DNA of 60,000 nucleotides from positions 46,917,467-46,977,466 of the forward strand of contig NC_087070.1 in NCBI RefSeq assembly GCF_963678635.1, read 5' to 3'. This document shows, piece after piece, positions 22,451-34,300 of the stretch. Each line of letters opens with the position of its first letter. Position 1 is the first letter of the stretch. The stretch comes from Symsagittifera roscoffensis. Taxonomy: Eukaryota > Xenacoelomorpha > Acoela > Convolutidae. A program made the position numbers and the translations under genes. The notes under the pieces are model-generated. The model worked only from the letters and a program-made list of their open reading frames with translations. It was not told where the DNA came from and ran no database searches.

Positions 22451-23815
22451 ACAAAAAACTAAATTCTCAGAAAAGTCTTTTTTGGCGAGAGTTTAGAGTT
22501 TTTCTCGATGTAAGAGCAATTTTTTCATTGGATAAAGAATCTCCAGGTCGTCTAAACGGTACAACAATGAAAGCAAAGCAATTCAACGATTTCCAGCTCT
22601 TCCCATGCTATAGTTTTAAAGCCACTCTATTCTACTTTTTGGTCTAATTCTGATTCCGATAAAATATGCAGCTGAACAATTGTATTATTCGGAACTTAGT
22701 GTAGAAGTTTCGAGATTAGAAAATTTTTTTTCAAATTACTTCTAAAAAAATTTACTCGAGAGAAAGACTAGCAATTGTGCAAATTAAAAAATTCATTAAA
22801 GCCGCTAAGTTCGTTTTGTTTTTTTACGTTTTCGGTTTTCGATTTGCTAATTTTTTTGGGTTTTTCATCGTTATTGTCTCTGAAAAATGATTTGTTTTTT
22901 GATGATGAATGGTGCTCAAATTAACACAGAGATATTTCTACAACTCAGACTGTAAGGACGCGCCCTGTTCAAAAGTTTTTTTGCAGTACACAAGACATGC
23001 GTTTGGATCTTAGTTGAGTTAGTGATAGTGATCTATTTAATTTTTTTCCACCAAATTGTACAAAAATGATCATTTAGTTTGTATAATTATGTAAATCAGT
23101 TATCAGGTGCAAAGATGGAAACTTTTTTGTTCGTAGAAACTTATGAGAACTCTCCTCACTTCAGGCTTAAATATTTGAGATCTTATCCTTATGCCGACAA
23201 AGGTGATTAGTTTGAAAGATTTGGAGGCTGCTAGAGAAAACTTTTTTTGAGCGGCAAGATGGACATTATAAGTTTAAGATCGTTTTATATACATACATAA
23301 ACTATTATCAGTTATAATTCGAGGTCCATATCGAGGGTGATTGCCATTTTTTACAGTTAAAATAAAAACAATATATATACCGTAACTTATTTTTCCGAAT
23401 AGACACTTATTTTTCCGTGGAGGGGAAAAATTTAGGAAATCGAAATTATGTTAGGGAAAAGCCAAGTGTCACATTTTAACTGATTTAAAAGTTTTTGATG
23501 TCTGAAAACTGACTTTAAAAATTAACGATTATAACCATACGACAAACGATTTCTCAAGCGGTAGAAAATCGTTTATACTGTTTTTAAGATTATTTGCCAT
23601 GCTTGAAGAAACAGAGCTGAGAAGAAATATAATGTTGTTTGTCTAAAAATATTTGCGATATGTAGGAGGAAAACCGGGAGACCAGGGAAAATTAAAAAAA
23701 CTGGGAAAATTCTAAAATCAGTCAACAACAACTCTACAAATCTAAATCCTGCCCGAAATGTTTTGTAAATTGAATTGAACCTCTGCAAGATTAGTTTAAT
23801 TTTTGTGACTACTTC
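22451..23815 (+). repeat. repeat block R3, copy 1 (duplicate of 20140-21360)
   Basis: From about 22556 the sequence repeats 20140-21360 in order, from GGTACAACAATGAAA through GAACTTAGTGTAGAAGTTTC to AAAATCAGTCAACAACAACT, at roughly 85-90% identity by eye. This makes a tandem arrangement within the mosaic. The last part (23567 on) recurs at 30345. Confidence 0.65.
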
Positions 23816-24637
23816 AACACGTTTTGCAGTCACAATTTTTTCTTACTTTCGAACTAGCCATTGCACAGACACTCGCTCGGTTATACTGGCTTCCATACCA
23901 CGGTTATATTTTCGTTTTCTATAGATTTACGCTTTCTCTGAAGTTATTTTTGGTCCCAGAGCAATGGAAAAAGCAAATTCATGACTTCCCACTTAGCTCT
24001 CCGGCTCCAAGATTTTTCGTCTGAAATTGAGTTCAAAAGCAAAATCAAGCAGTTCGAAATTTGGAACCTCCATCCAGTCCAATACGTGACAAAACAGACC
24101 TTTACGTTTAGACTGGAGGCTTCGTCGCTAAGCCCTGAGACAGGCCCACACTAGAGAGCCATGAAAACAACTATTTAAAATCGCCCAGAATTTACAAACT
24201 GACGGAGAAATCAAAATTCCCTATTGACGACTAGTTATTGTCAGATACCTTGGTTCATTGTGTTTTTCACTATTTTAACCAAGCGATTTGACTTTTGAAT
24301 TGCTTAAGACTCAACACACGTGTCAAGACTTAACTTGCTTTTTGTCATGTGAGATTTACTTCTCGTGGCCAGTACAACATGGAGTGCAGTTTTGCTCAAA
24401 CGTTGATTTGGACTTCAAAACAAAAATTGACATGCTAGTTTTGTTACTATGTCTCTTTTTATATCAAATTTATTAATTGCCATTAGCGCGGAAAGTTTTT
24501 AAAAATTTTATTGGGAAACGACCTAGTTCGTATTTTTTAAAATTTTTGGGTGTGTTTGGACAAAGCGTTCCACTTCTCAGAGCAAAAACATAAAAAGCTT
24601 CCACAGAAAAGTAAACAGTCTCAAATTAAATACAAAA
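23816..24637 (+). repeat. repeat block R4, copy 1
   Basis: Nearly identical to 30588-31400. It includes open frames of 66 and 62 codons (23824-24024, 24288-24476) that are preserved identically in the second copy. The identity reflects recent copying rather than proven selection, and no domain is recognised. Confidence 0.7.
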
Positions 24638-25450
24638 GATAGAGGAACTTCCATCCCTCACAAAATCTGAAAAATTGAGATTTAACAATTTATATTGTTG
24701 GGGTAAAGCTGCGAGTGATTTCGTTCGAAGCTCGTATAAAGAAAGCAGTTCATTGAGAAAAAAAAAGTAGAATAAATTTTACAAATCAAGACATCCTTTA
24801 TAAAATGTGGTTCACCAGTCAGATGCCTTAGATGATTTCAAGCTCTCTCCAAACATTTAAAGAACTTTGTAGTATAGCTTTTTCTCTTTGTAGATAATTT
24901 GACCAGTCAAAACATGTGATTGAAAAATTTATAGCATGCTGTTGATGTCTTTTTGCATTTTTTCGGACTTCGAACAGTGGAAACAGAGTATGCTGAAGAT
25001 CGTTTGAAGTTTTTAAAAAAAATGTTAATTCTTAAAAAACCACTCTAAAAATGGAAGAATTTTCCAGAAGAGGGAAATTGAAGTGTACTCAACATTGAGT
25101 GAAACCAAAGCTGTATATCACGTAGAAATGTAAAAAAAAAACAATTTTTTCTCAATTTTGCTCAAGTTATAAAAACCAAAAATTAAAATTGAGATGAAAA
25201 GAGAGTTTTAAAGATAAAAATTCTTTTCAATCTGCAGCTGATTTTATTTTCGAACTTGAGCAATATCTACGCAATTCCTCCGAAATACCTTATCAAAAGT
25301 CTCGAAAAAAGAAAAACTGGGATAACTTTTTGATAAAAGGCTGAAGAAGTTTGACAGTTATAGAAAGTTTTGATTGATTTATCAAGAGTTCAGATATCCA
25401 AAATCTTTTACTATCGAATTAGTTTCCAGTGTTTCCGAAAAATTGTTATC
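24638..25450 (+). repeat. repeat block R1, copy 2
   Basis: Second copy of 16647-17454, offset about 7.99 kb, with a few substitutions and small indels. Confidence 0.8.
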
Positions 25451-26510
25451 ATTTAATAGTCTGAATTTTTTCATAAGATTTGAAAAGATTGGCAAATACA
25501 TTTGAAAAGATAGAAGCAGGTTGCTATTTTGGAAATATCAAATTCTCTTTGCACCAAAATATAACCGAGGGGAGAATTACATTGATAGACGAAAAAAAAA
25601 GTTTGAAGAGTAACAAAAAAATTGAATAGATGTATCTTGAACAAGTGTTGAATCAAAGTATGACTGATATAACTGTTGCCAAAAACAACAAAACTCGAGA
25701 ATGTCTGAAAACACAAGCAAGTGAATAAATGCAATTCCTGTATCAGTAGAGAAGATTACGCAAAATTTAATTGTCCGTTTACCTGGGGACCAATCAAAAT
25801 TTATGTTTAAAGTGCTAACTTGAATGTTTTGTTTTTGCTGTTAACTTGGAGCAAAATCAAATTTAGTATTTAGAATGAAATATTTAGTGGCTGCAATGAT
25901 ATGGAAAGGACGACAGTACCTTCAGTTTTTTACAACATCAAACAAATACATGCCGTGATGATATAAGGTGATAGAATTTACTATAATTGGTTATACAAAA
26001 ACACCTTTACTGCGTTGTATTCCGTTCTTTTCCAGAGAAAAAAAACAGGATAAAAAATTTACGGGGCAGTACATCAAATGTCAGTTTCTTATGAACTTAA
26101 CTTTAAAAAGTTGCCTAAAACCTCTTTCCATAGTGACAAGAGAGAATCAAGGGTTATTACAGGTGAGAAATTTCCTTTGTATCCATAGAAATTATAAGAA
26201 GTGTTCTCTTATTCCGTAAAATTTTTTTATAGACATGTTTGAATGGAACTTCATACATAAGATTTTCGAGCAGATTAGCTTAAAATACCGCTCCATAGCA
26301 TAAAAAAAATTTTAGTGGACAAAAAAAATATAATTTTTTGCAAAAGATATTAACACAAAACTGGTTGGAAACAATTGGGAGGCAGAAAAATGAAATCAAA
26401 TCATAGAACTAGTAAAACCGGATCAATTTTTTATAATAACAGTTCAACAATTGAAGTCACCAAGAGTTTTTAAGAATAAAAAAAGAAAAGAAGTCGACTT
26501 AGACAGTTTG
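25451..26510 (+). repeat. mosaic segment with pieces found elsewhere
   Basis: 25660-25960 matches the insert at 18076-18393. 25955-26310 matches 34345-34640 (block containing CCTTTACTGCGTTGTATTC). The first 200 bases appear unique in the window. No recognised protein. Confidence 0.55.
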
Positions 26511-29072
26511 GGTAAGGGATTTATACGTTTCCTTCTCGAGGTTTTTTATGATAGATTTTTTCTACTTTCGGAAACAAATAACTCAGTTAACCTTCCAGAA
26601 GTATTTTTGAGTACTTCTCTGGAAAAAATCCGTTTGAGCTTGATTTTGAGACAGACCATAAGTTTTATTTGAATATGCGTGATACCCATCTGAATTTGAA
26701 GCATCAATTGTTCAAGGGAAATTTGTGTAATGCTTTCAAAAAACAAAATTCGAGGTGGACTCAGATGACAAACTGGCACCTCCTCTGTTATCAAAACGTG
26801 ATTTTATTAAAAAATATGATAAGTTACAACCTCAAAGCGAACAGATGCATTTGAATGAAGAATAAGAAATTCCCTTCTCGGAAATATTGTACCCCTTTTT
26901 GAATCAAACTGAAACCCAGAGAAAATTAACACGGATAGAGGGAACAAAATGTTCCGCAGAGAAATCGAAAAATGAAGCGATGCATTTTGAAAGTGGGTGT
27001 ATCAAGGTTTAATTGAGTCAATTGCAGCCATGAACAAGAAACCGCTTAAACATTTGAAAAATAAGGAATTCATAAAACAAAAGTAAGGTTTCACAAAAAT
27101 AAGCCGTTCATTTACCTAAGAAACATCTAGTGTTTAAAATTCAAATTACTGACTGGAATCGTGTTCTGGTTGTGAGTGGAAGCAACGTCAGACACGGTTT
27201 GCAACGAATGGAAAAGAACGATTTGATATCCAATGTTTTCATATTATTGCAAAAATTAATTATTGATTTATAAAACATCTTCTTTATTGCGTTGTATTCC
27301 TTTCATTTCCAAATTAAAAATTAAAAATTCAAACTCTAAAGGACAGTACTTGAGTTATCAGTTCTTTACAACTAATGAGTTTTAAAACTGGTAAAAAAAT
27401 ATGTTTCCATAGTGTCAAGATGGAACCAAGTTAGAGAATGGCTAAAACATGTCTTTGATATCCCTAGGAGTTACATTAGTTGTTCTCTTTTTCCCTTACG
27501 TCTCTTCTAATTAATTTTGGGTAAGACTTTAAAAAATTTGGTCTCGCTCAAAGTTAAACTAAACTGAGACATGCGAGAAAGTGCAGGAAAGCGGCGGGGT
27601 GCGCTTGCGCAAATACTTGCGATAACTGCAAACCCCTTGAATAATATAGTTGCAGCTTGAAAAACCATTGAAGTGGATTTGCTTGAAATTGTTGCTCAGA
27701 AAATAGGAGACGATGCTATTGGACGTAGAAAGTGAAAACGGTTGCAGAAGGTGTTGAAGCTAAAGTAATTCGGAAACCATTCGAAGAGGGATAAAGAAGA
27801 GCAAGCGTCAAATTAATAGAAACTGATTAAATTCTCAAAAAAGTAGTTCAAAAAACAGGCGGTCCCTTGAAAAAATTTACGACAGTTTAAACTGAGTTAA
27901 AATCAGAGTAGCGATTTTTAGTACGAAGCATTTACAATTTCTTCTTGGAAAAGTAATAGCCGTTTGAACTCGTTAGAAATGAGTAATAAAAGAACTGTCA
28001 TTAATACAGTTTTTAAAAATTTCCTGAAGATACATTCGTTCACTGATAGAGCAAACTCCTCAGGAACAGGAATAATAATCTCACTCCAAAAAAGGCTGGA
28101 CATTGATTTGTGTACCTGTTAAAAATTGTTAATTGTTTGCTCCTTTGGGAAAAATAGCTGAACCCAATCACAAAACATACAAAAAAAATTGAAACATACT
28201 CAAAACTACTACATAGTAACTATAGCGAAAAAACAAAAATTCTTTCTCGTCAAAACCAATTCACTCCGGAAAAATTCTTCAATTTTCCTCCAATAAGACG
28301 GATAACAATTGATATGAAGACAAATTCAGCCGTTGCGCGATCTTTTTATGAAAACCCATAACAGCTTCTTCGGCGAGAGCTTGGAGTTTTCTCGATGCAA
28401 GAGCAATTTTTTCATGAGATAAAACATCTCAAGGTTGCTTAAAGGGTACAACAATGAAAACAAGGCAATTTAACGAATTGCAGCTCTTCCCATGCTATAG
28501 TTTTAAAGCCACTCTATTCTATTTTTTGGCCTGATTCCGATAGAAAATGCAGCTGAACAGTTGTTTTATCCCGAACTTAGTGTAGAAGTTTCGCGATTAG
28601 ACATTTTTTTCTCAATTTACTTCTAAAAACATTTACTCGAGAGAAAGACTAGCAAATGTTCAAAGTGAAAAATTCAAGAAAGCCGCTAACTTTGTTTTGT
28701 TTATTTACGGGTTCCGATAATTTCGGGTTCCGATTTGCTAACTTTTTTCATCGTTATTGTCCCTGTACTATGATTTGTTTTTTTGATGATGAATGCTGCT
28801 CAAATTAAATCAGAGATATTTCTACAAATCAGACTGTAAGGCCGTGCCCTGTTAAAAAGTTTTTTTTTCCAGTACATAAGACATGCGTATGGATCTTAGT
28901 TGAGTCAGTGCCTAAATGCGTGATAAAGATATATTTTATTTTTTTTCCACCAAATTGTACAAAATTGATCATTTATTTTGTATAAATATAAAAATCAGTT
29001 ATCAGGTGCACAGATTTGAACAAACTAATGAGAACTCTACTGAACTTAGGCTTAAATATTTGAGATCTTATC
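26511..29072 (+). repeat. repeat block R2, copy 2
   Basis: Matches 17455-20750 but lacks the internal 750-base duplication/insert and the 530 bases of 20751-21280. A third, shorter copy is 34645-35568. Confidence 0.75.
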
Positions 29073-29529
29073 CAAAATCAGTCAACAACAACTCTACAAA
29101 TTTAAGTCTTGCCTTAAACATTTTGTAAATTGAATTAAACCTCTGTAAGAGTAGTTAAATTTTTGTGACTACTGCAACACGTTTTGCAGTCACAATTTTT
29201 TTTTCAAATTTGACATGCTAGTTTTGTTACTAAGTCTCTTTTTATATCAAATTTATTAAATGCCCTTAGCGCCGAAAGTTTTAAAAATTTTTATTGGGAA
29301 ACGACATAAATCGTATTTTTTTAAAATTTTTGGGTGTGTTTAGACAAAGCGTTCCAATTCTCAGAACAAAAACATAAAAAGCTTGGACAGAAAAGCAAAC
29401 AGTCTCAAATTAAATAGAAAGGTCAAGAGCAGTGGTACAAAGAAGAGTGAATAAGAATATATGACTTTGGTAGTAAGATACTTAAACTTAAAGACAATCA
29501 TTTAGGGTAACACATCAAAAGAAGCCCGA
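29073..29529 (+). repeat. repeat block before the Penelope fragment, copy 2
   Basis: Matches 21281-21736 almost base for base. Confidence 0.65.
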
Positions 29530-30260
29530 AAAATTAGTTGAGAGACCGAGGGCAACCGTCGATGACATTTACTTACTATATTGGATTAAGCAACTTTTGT
29601 CTTTGGATCCAAAACATCTGGTCAGGGACAAATTCTATTGGACATTTTTCCACTGATATCGACATCTTTTTTTCAGAACTCAAAAGTCAGAATATTCTTG
29701 AGGAAACTCTCTGCGAGCTTGGATCCGCGACGAAAACCCTCAAAAGGTCGGAAGAGACAACATTGGTCTTAGGTGAAAGAGACATCAGCAAAGAAAACGA
29801 GAGACAGTATCTCAAGGGGGCAACGGGTTAGAGGCAATGTCATTTTAAAACGGGAAAGTTTCTCTATACTGAGAAAAACTGTATTTGATTCAAAGTGTAG
29901 AGTTGCTTGTTCCGACTCAGTTCTTTGGAAGAAAGGAATAGACCAACCCAGCAGTATTGAGGGTTAAAAAATAAATCAAAAACAATTGCAAGAAAATTTA
30001 TGACGAAATTAGTGAAAATATCGATAATAGAATAAAGTAAACAGGCGCAAAAGCCGCCAGATTTTAATGCGTGGCCAAGGTGCTCAAGGTTAACACACCA
30101 CTAAATTTAGTACTGTCTCTGACTAGAAGTAATTAAGATAACTTGAAGCTTACTTTTTTGATGATCTCGATGGTTCCAGCATTAAAACAAACTCATTGGA
30201 TGCAAGAAGGATCAAAGAAAGAACTAGTTTATGGTCCGACAAAAAACTAAATTCTCAGAA
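29530..30260 (+). pseudogene. Penelope-like element fragment, copy B
   Basis: Same content as copy A (21737-22450), with the WIKQLLSLDPKH and FFSELKSQNILEETLC stretches in two frames and a SEETTLVLGERD segment. It differs by a few bases and small indels, with frames open at 29538-29831 and 29773-29967. It has the same disabling changes as copy A, so the two are copies of an already dead sequence or of each other. Confidence 0.6.
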
Positions 30261-31400
30261 AAGTCTTTTTTGGCGAGAGTTTAGAGTTTTTCTCGATGTA
30301 AGAGCAATTTTTTCATTGGATAAAGAATCTCCAGGTCTGTTTTTATACTGTTTTTAAGATTATTTGCCATGCTTGAAGAAACAGAGCTGAGAAGAACCAT
30401 AATGTTGTTAGACTAAAAATAATTGCGATATGTAGGAGGAAAACCGGGAGACCAGGGAAAATAAAAAAAAAACTGGGAAAATTCTAAAATCAGTCAAGAA
30501 CAACTCTACAAATCTAAATCCTGCCCGAAATGTTTTGTAAATTGAATTGAACCTCTGCAAGATTAGTTTAATTTTTGTGACTACTTCAACACGATTTGCA
30601 GTCACATTTTTTTCTTACTTTCGAACTAGCCATTGCACAGACACTCGCTCGGTTATACTGGCTTCCATACCACGGTTATATTTTCGTTTTCTATAGATTT
30701 ACGCTTTCTCTGAAGTTATTTTTGGTCCCAGAGCAATGGAAAAAGCAAATTCATGACTTCCCACTTAGCTCTCCGGCTCCAAGATTTTTCGTCTGAAATT
30801 GAGTTCAAAAGCAAAATCAAGCAGTTCGAAATTTGGAACCTCCATCCAGTCCAATACGTGACAAAACAGACCTTTACGTTTAGACTGGAGGCTTCGTCGC
30901 TAAGCCCTGAGACAGGCCCACACTAGAGAGCCATGAAAACAACTATTTAAAATCGCCCAGAATTTACAAACTGACGGAGAAATCAAAATTCCCTATTGAC
31001 GACTAGTTATTGTCAGATACCTTGGTTCATTGTGTTTTTCACTGTTTTAACCAAGCGATTTGACTTTTGAATTGCTTAAGACTCAACACACGTGTCAAGA
31101 CTTAACTTGCTTTTTGTCATGTGAGATTTACTTCTCGTGGCCAGTACAACATGGAGTGCAGTTTTGCTCAAACGTTGATTTGGACTTCAAAACAAAAATT
31201 GACATGCTAGTTTTGTTACTATGTCTCTTTTTATATCAAATTTATTAATTGCGATCAGCGCAAAAGTTTTTAAAAATTTTATTGGGAAACGACCTAGTTC
31301 GTATTTTTTTAAAATTTTTGGATGTGTTTGGACAAAGCGTTCCACTTCTCAGAGCAAAAACATAAAAAGCTTCCACAGAAATGTAAACAGTCTCAAATTA
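30261..31400 (+). repeat. repeat blocks R3 end and R4, copy 2
   Basis: 30345-31400 matches 23567-24637 closely. The copy jumps at about 30335 directly from the sequence equivalent to 22540 to that equivalent to 23567, that is, a deletion of about 1 kb relative to copy 1. Confidence 0.7.
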
Positions 31401-31546
31401 AATAGAAAGGTCAAGAGCAGTGGTACAAAGAGGAGTGAATAAGAAAATATGACTTTGGTAGTAAGAAACTTAAACTTAGAGACAATCATTTAGGGTAATT
31501 AAGTAACACATCAAAAGAAGCTCGAAAAATTAAATGAGAGACTGAG
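31401..31546 (+). repeat. repeat block before the Penelope fragment, copy 3
   Basis: Resembles 21600-21736 and 29395-29529 but more diverged. It contains a small extra piece near 31500. Confidence 0.6.
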
Positions 31547-32420
31547 GGCAACAGTTGATGACATTTACTTACCATATTGGATTAAGCAACTTTTGTCTTT
31601 GGGTCCAAAACATCTGGTCAGGGACAAATTCTATTGGAAATTTTCTCACCGATATTGAAATTTTCTTTTCAGAACTCAAAAGTCAGAATATCCTTGAGGA
31701 AACTCGCTGTGAGATTGGATCCGCCATGAAAATTTTCAATAAAACGTCGGAGGATACATCATTGGTTTTTGGTGAAAGAGACAACAGCAAAGAACACGAG
31801 AGACAGTGTCCCAAGGGGGCAACGGGTTAGAGGCAATGTCCTTTAAAAACCGTCCAGTTTCTCTATACTGAGGAGAACGGTATTTGATTCAAAGTGTAGA
31901 GTTGCTTGTTCCGATTCAGTTCAATGGAAGAAAAAAAATGACCAACCCAGCAGTATTGAGGGTGAAAAAACAAATCAAAAACAACCGCAAGAAAATTTGT
32001 GACGAAATTAGTGAAAATATTGACAATAGATTAAGGTAAACAGGCGGAAAAGCCGCCAGATTTTAATGCGTGGCCAAGGTGCTCAAGTTGACACACCACT
32101 AAGACTAGTAATGTCTCTGACTAGAAGTGTTTAAGATAACTTGAAGCTTAATTTTTTGATGATCTCGATGGCTCCAACCTTAAAACAAACTCATTGAATG
32201 CAAGAAGTACTAGTTTATGGTCCGACAAAAAACTAAATTCTCTTGAAAGTATACAATCATACACAAATTTCTCACTCAAGGAAGCAATTGTTACAGCGGT
32301 TAGAAAGTCCAATGAGCAGCAAAAACCTCCGGCATTGGCAGGAATGTTCGTGAAACTTTCCAAATATGGCCGTCGATCAGGTGCCTTTTAGTTGCACTGA
32401 ATTTTGTGTTCGAAAAGTTT
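31547..32420 (+). pseudogene. Penelope-like element N-terminal and RT-start fragment, copy C
   Basis: The best preserved of three. It reads DDIYLPYWIKQLLSLGPKH, closer to the usual family motif than copies A and B. Next come EIFFSELKSQNILEETRCEI, then KKNDQPAVLRVKKQIKNN, a LR-TG-KAAR--VAKVLK stretch, and TPLRLVMSLT after a shift. At 32240-32390 it has YTNFSLKEAIVTAVRKS followed by PPALAGMFVKL, which fits the Y-TN-P--EA-I--A...PP----F--L region around RT motif A of Penelope-like enzymes. Frameshifts and stops separate the pieces. The catalytic YxDD region and the GIY-YIG endonuclease were not found, so only the 5' part of the coding region is here. Confidence 0.65.
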
Positions 32421-32540
32421 GATAAAAAGACTTTAACGAGCACTTTTAAAAAAGAAAAATAAGAAGGACTCAAAACAGAAACTCTTCAATTGACTACTTC
32501 CACAAAAAGATATGGTCTCTCAATGAAACAGAAACTACAT
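32421..32540 (+). other. junction between Penelope fragment and LINE fragment
   Basis: Short AT-rich join with no recognised signal. Confidence 0.3.
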
Positions 32541-32649
32541 ACCGATTGAAAACAATAGAATGCGAGGAATGCGGTAAATGGTATCACCTTAAATGCGGAG
32601 ATAATCGGTATTGGAACAATAAAAGCTTCATTTCGCGGAAAAAAAATTA
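32541..32649 (+). pseudogene. PHD-like zinc finger of a LINE ORF
   Basis: A frame reads KTIECEECGKWYHLKCGDN and stops at about 32647. The C-x2-C...W-Y-H-x2-C layout is half of a PHD finger, as found at the N-terminus of ORFs in CR1/Jockey-group LINEs. Its position 1.1 kb before the LINE RT tail on the same strand supports one decayed LINE with large internal deletions. Confidence 0.4.
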
Positions 32650-33640
32650 AACAGAATCGCATGGTCTGAAGTTTTCCCTCCACTTCGTCGATGATATAGC
32701 GAGGACAGTCAAAGGTGACCCCTAGAGTTCTTCAAGCCACCAATATTGTTCAATCTTATTCAAATTTACTCTCGAAACATCAGTTCCAATTAAAAACTCT
32801 GCGTTACTAGACTTAACTTAGAAAACAACATGGATAGGAAGAAAAGAGTGAGCTATGGATGCAGTCAAAACCAACCAAATTAAGTACCTTTGCACCCCTC
32901 TGTATATTAAAGAGTAATAGAAGGGATTGTTCATCGTGTCTTCCGGAGTTTGGCTTCATGGGAAGGTTTTGATAAGGCAATGACAATCAATGGAGCAATT
33001 CTGAGTGTCTCTAGTTGCGCGTCTCTTGACCTAGGAAAAGCTTTAAGGGAGAATAAACGTTTCAGGGGCAAGGTTGACATGCAGAAGTCTTCTAATAGCT
33101 GTAAGGACGTATGACTCATGCTGATTGTGGAACATTGAGAATTGCACACTGATTATTTTCATGTAGAATTGCGGAAATCGTTGCCGCGCAATTAGTGTTC
33201 ATGAATTAGAAAATAAAAACGTTTCTGCCGTCATAAAAGTCTTTTTTTTCGAGTGATCTAAAGTTCAAAGTATTATACAAGTGGTTGTAAATCTATCCAT
33301 GTCTGGCAAACGGTCATTTATTTCAATTATTTCACTACTAGGGTTGAAGAGCAGCATAAGGCGGACAAGCAGGTCGAGCAACATCTAAAACAGTTTGGAG
33401 GTGATGGCTTCAGATCATGGTTGAATTGAAAGATCATTGATCAGAGCACTGGCCTAGTCAATTTTTTAGCATAAGAAGGGCTGCATACTATAAAGGAGAA
33501 GCCAGGACTCAATGCACGCGACGAATTGAGATGCCGGTAGCACACATTGAAGCTACACTTCCAAAAATGGAACGAAACATCAAAAAGTTATAGTTGATTG
33601 GATTGTTAGCGTAATATTAAATCTCTAATCGAAATTTTGC
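32650..33640 (+). pseudogene. internal part of decayed LINE, no clear domain
   Basis: Between the PHD-like finger and the RT tail I can read only fragments such as LRENKRFRGKVDMQKSS (about 33040), none diagnostic. Base composition is less AT-rich than the flanks, compatible with former coding DNA. Part may belong to another insertion. Confidence 0.3.
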
Positions 33641-34300
33641 GTTTATGAAACTAGGAAAAAGCAAAACTCGAGAATTGATTGCAAACAGAAGTTTTGCAGA
33701 AAACGAGAAAAACTTGGGGGTCATCATTGACTCAAGATTTGTTTTTTGATGAGAACATATTGCTAAGAAAACAAAATTAGTTACTACTATCTTTGGAATT
33801 ATGAAAAAAGGATTTTGGAACTTAACAGAGGAAATCATGGCGACTCTCTGCAAAACCTTGGCGAGACTACATCTGGATTACTCAAATCGCTCGTGGAGAC
33901 CATTGCTGACAAAAGACGAAGAAACGATTGAAAATGACCAGCAAAGGGCAAGGAGATTAATCCGAAGCTTTTGCAAATATACTTACTATGAAATATTGAA
34001 AACTTTGAAACTTCCTACCCTGAAGTACAGAAAAAAACTTGGGTGTATGATAGTAGCACAATCTCGAACTGTGCCTACATGTAACAGCAAGCGAGGGAGT
34101 TTTCACAATAATTGAAAACAATTCTCGTGGAAATCCGTGGAAATTGATTAAAAAAGTCACGAAATTGTTTAAGAAGTAGTTTCTTTATTATTGCAGCCAT
34201 ACACAACTGGAACACACTAGCAGAGTGTGCGAGTTCCAGCATTCACATCATTGTTCAGGTCGAGGCTAGATAAACACTGGGCTGGGGAATCTTTTCTCGA
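33641..34300 (+). pseudogene. LINE reverse transcriptase C-terminal end (CR1/Jockey type)
   Basis: The sequence reads LGVIIDSRFVF, a stop, EHIAKKTKLVTTIFGIM, then an open stretch of 105 codons (33801-34115) that begins MKKGFWNLTEEIMATLCKTL and includes RLHLDYSNRSWRP, ENDQQRARRLIRS and TLKLPTLKYRKKLG. These match, in order, the thumb/C-terminal segment of CR1/Jockey-group LINE enzymes (LGV--D-L-F--HI; --L---LV-P-LEY-- -VW-P; IE--Q-RA-K-I; L-LP-L--RR--GD). After a shift, AAIHNWNTLAE fits the N-W-LP tail, and RLDKHW ends near 34280. The element is 5'-deleted and dead. Confidence 0.65.

Noticed and set aside
23824-24476. Open frames of 66 and 62 codons preserved identically at 30596-31248
   Set aside because: The whole repeat block is nearly identical between copies, so preservation is not evidence of selection. 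No motif seen.
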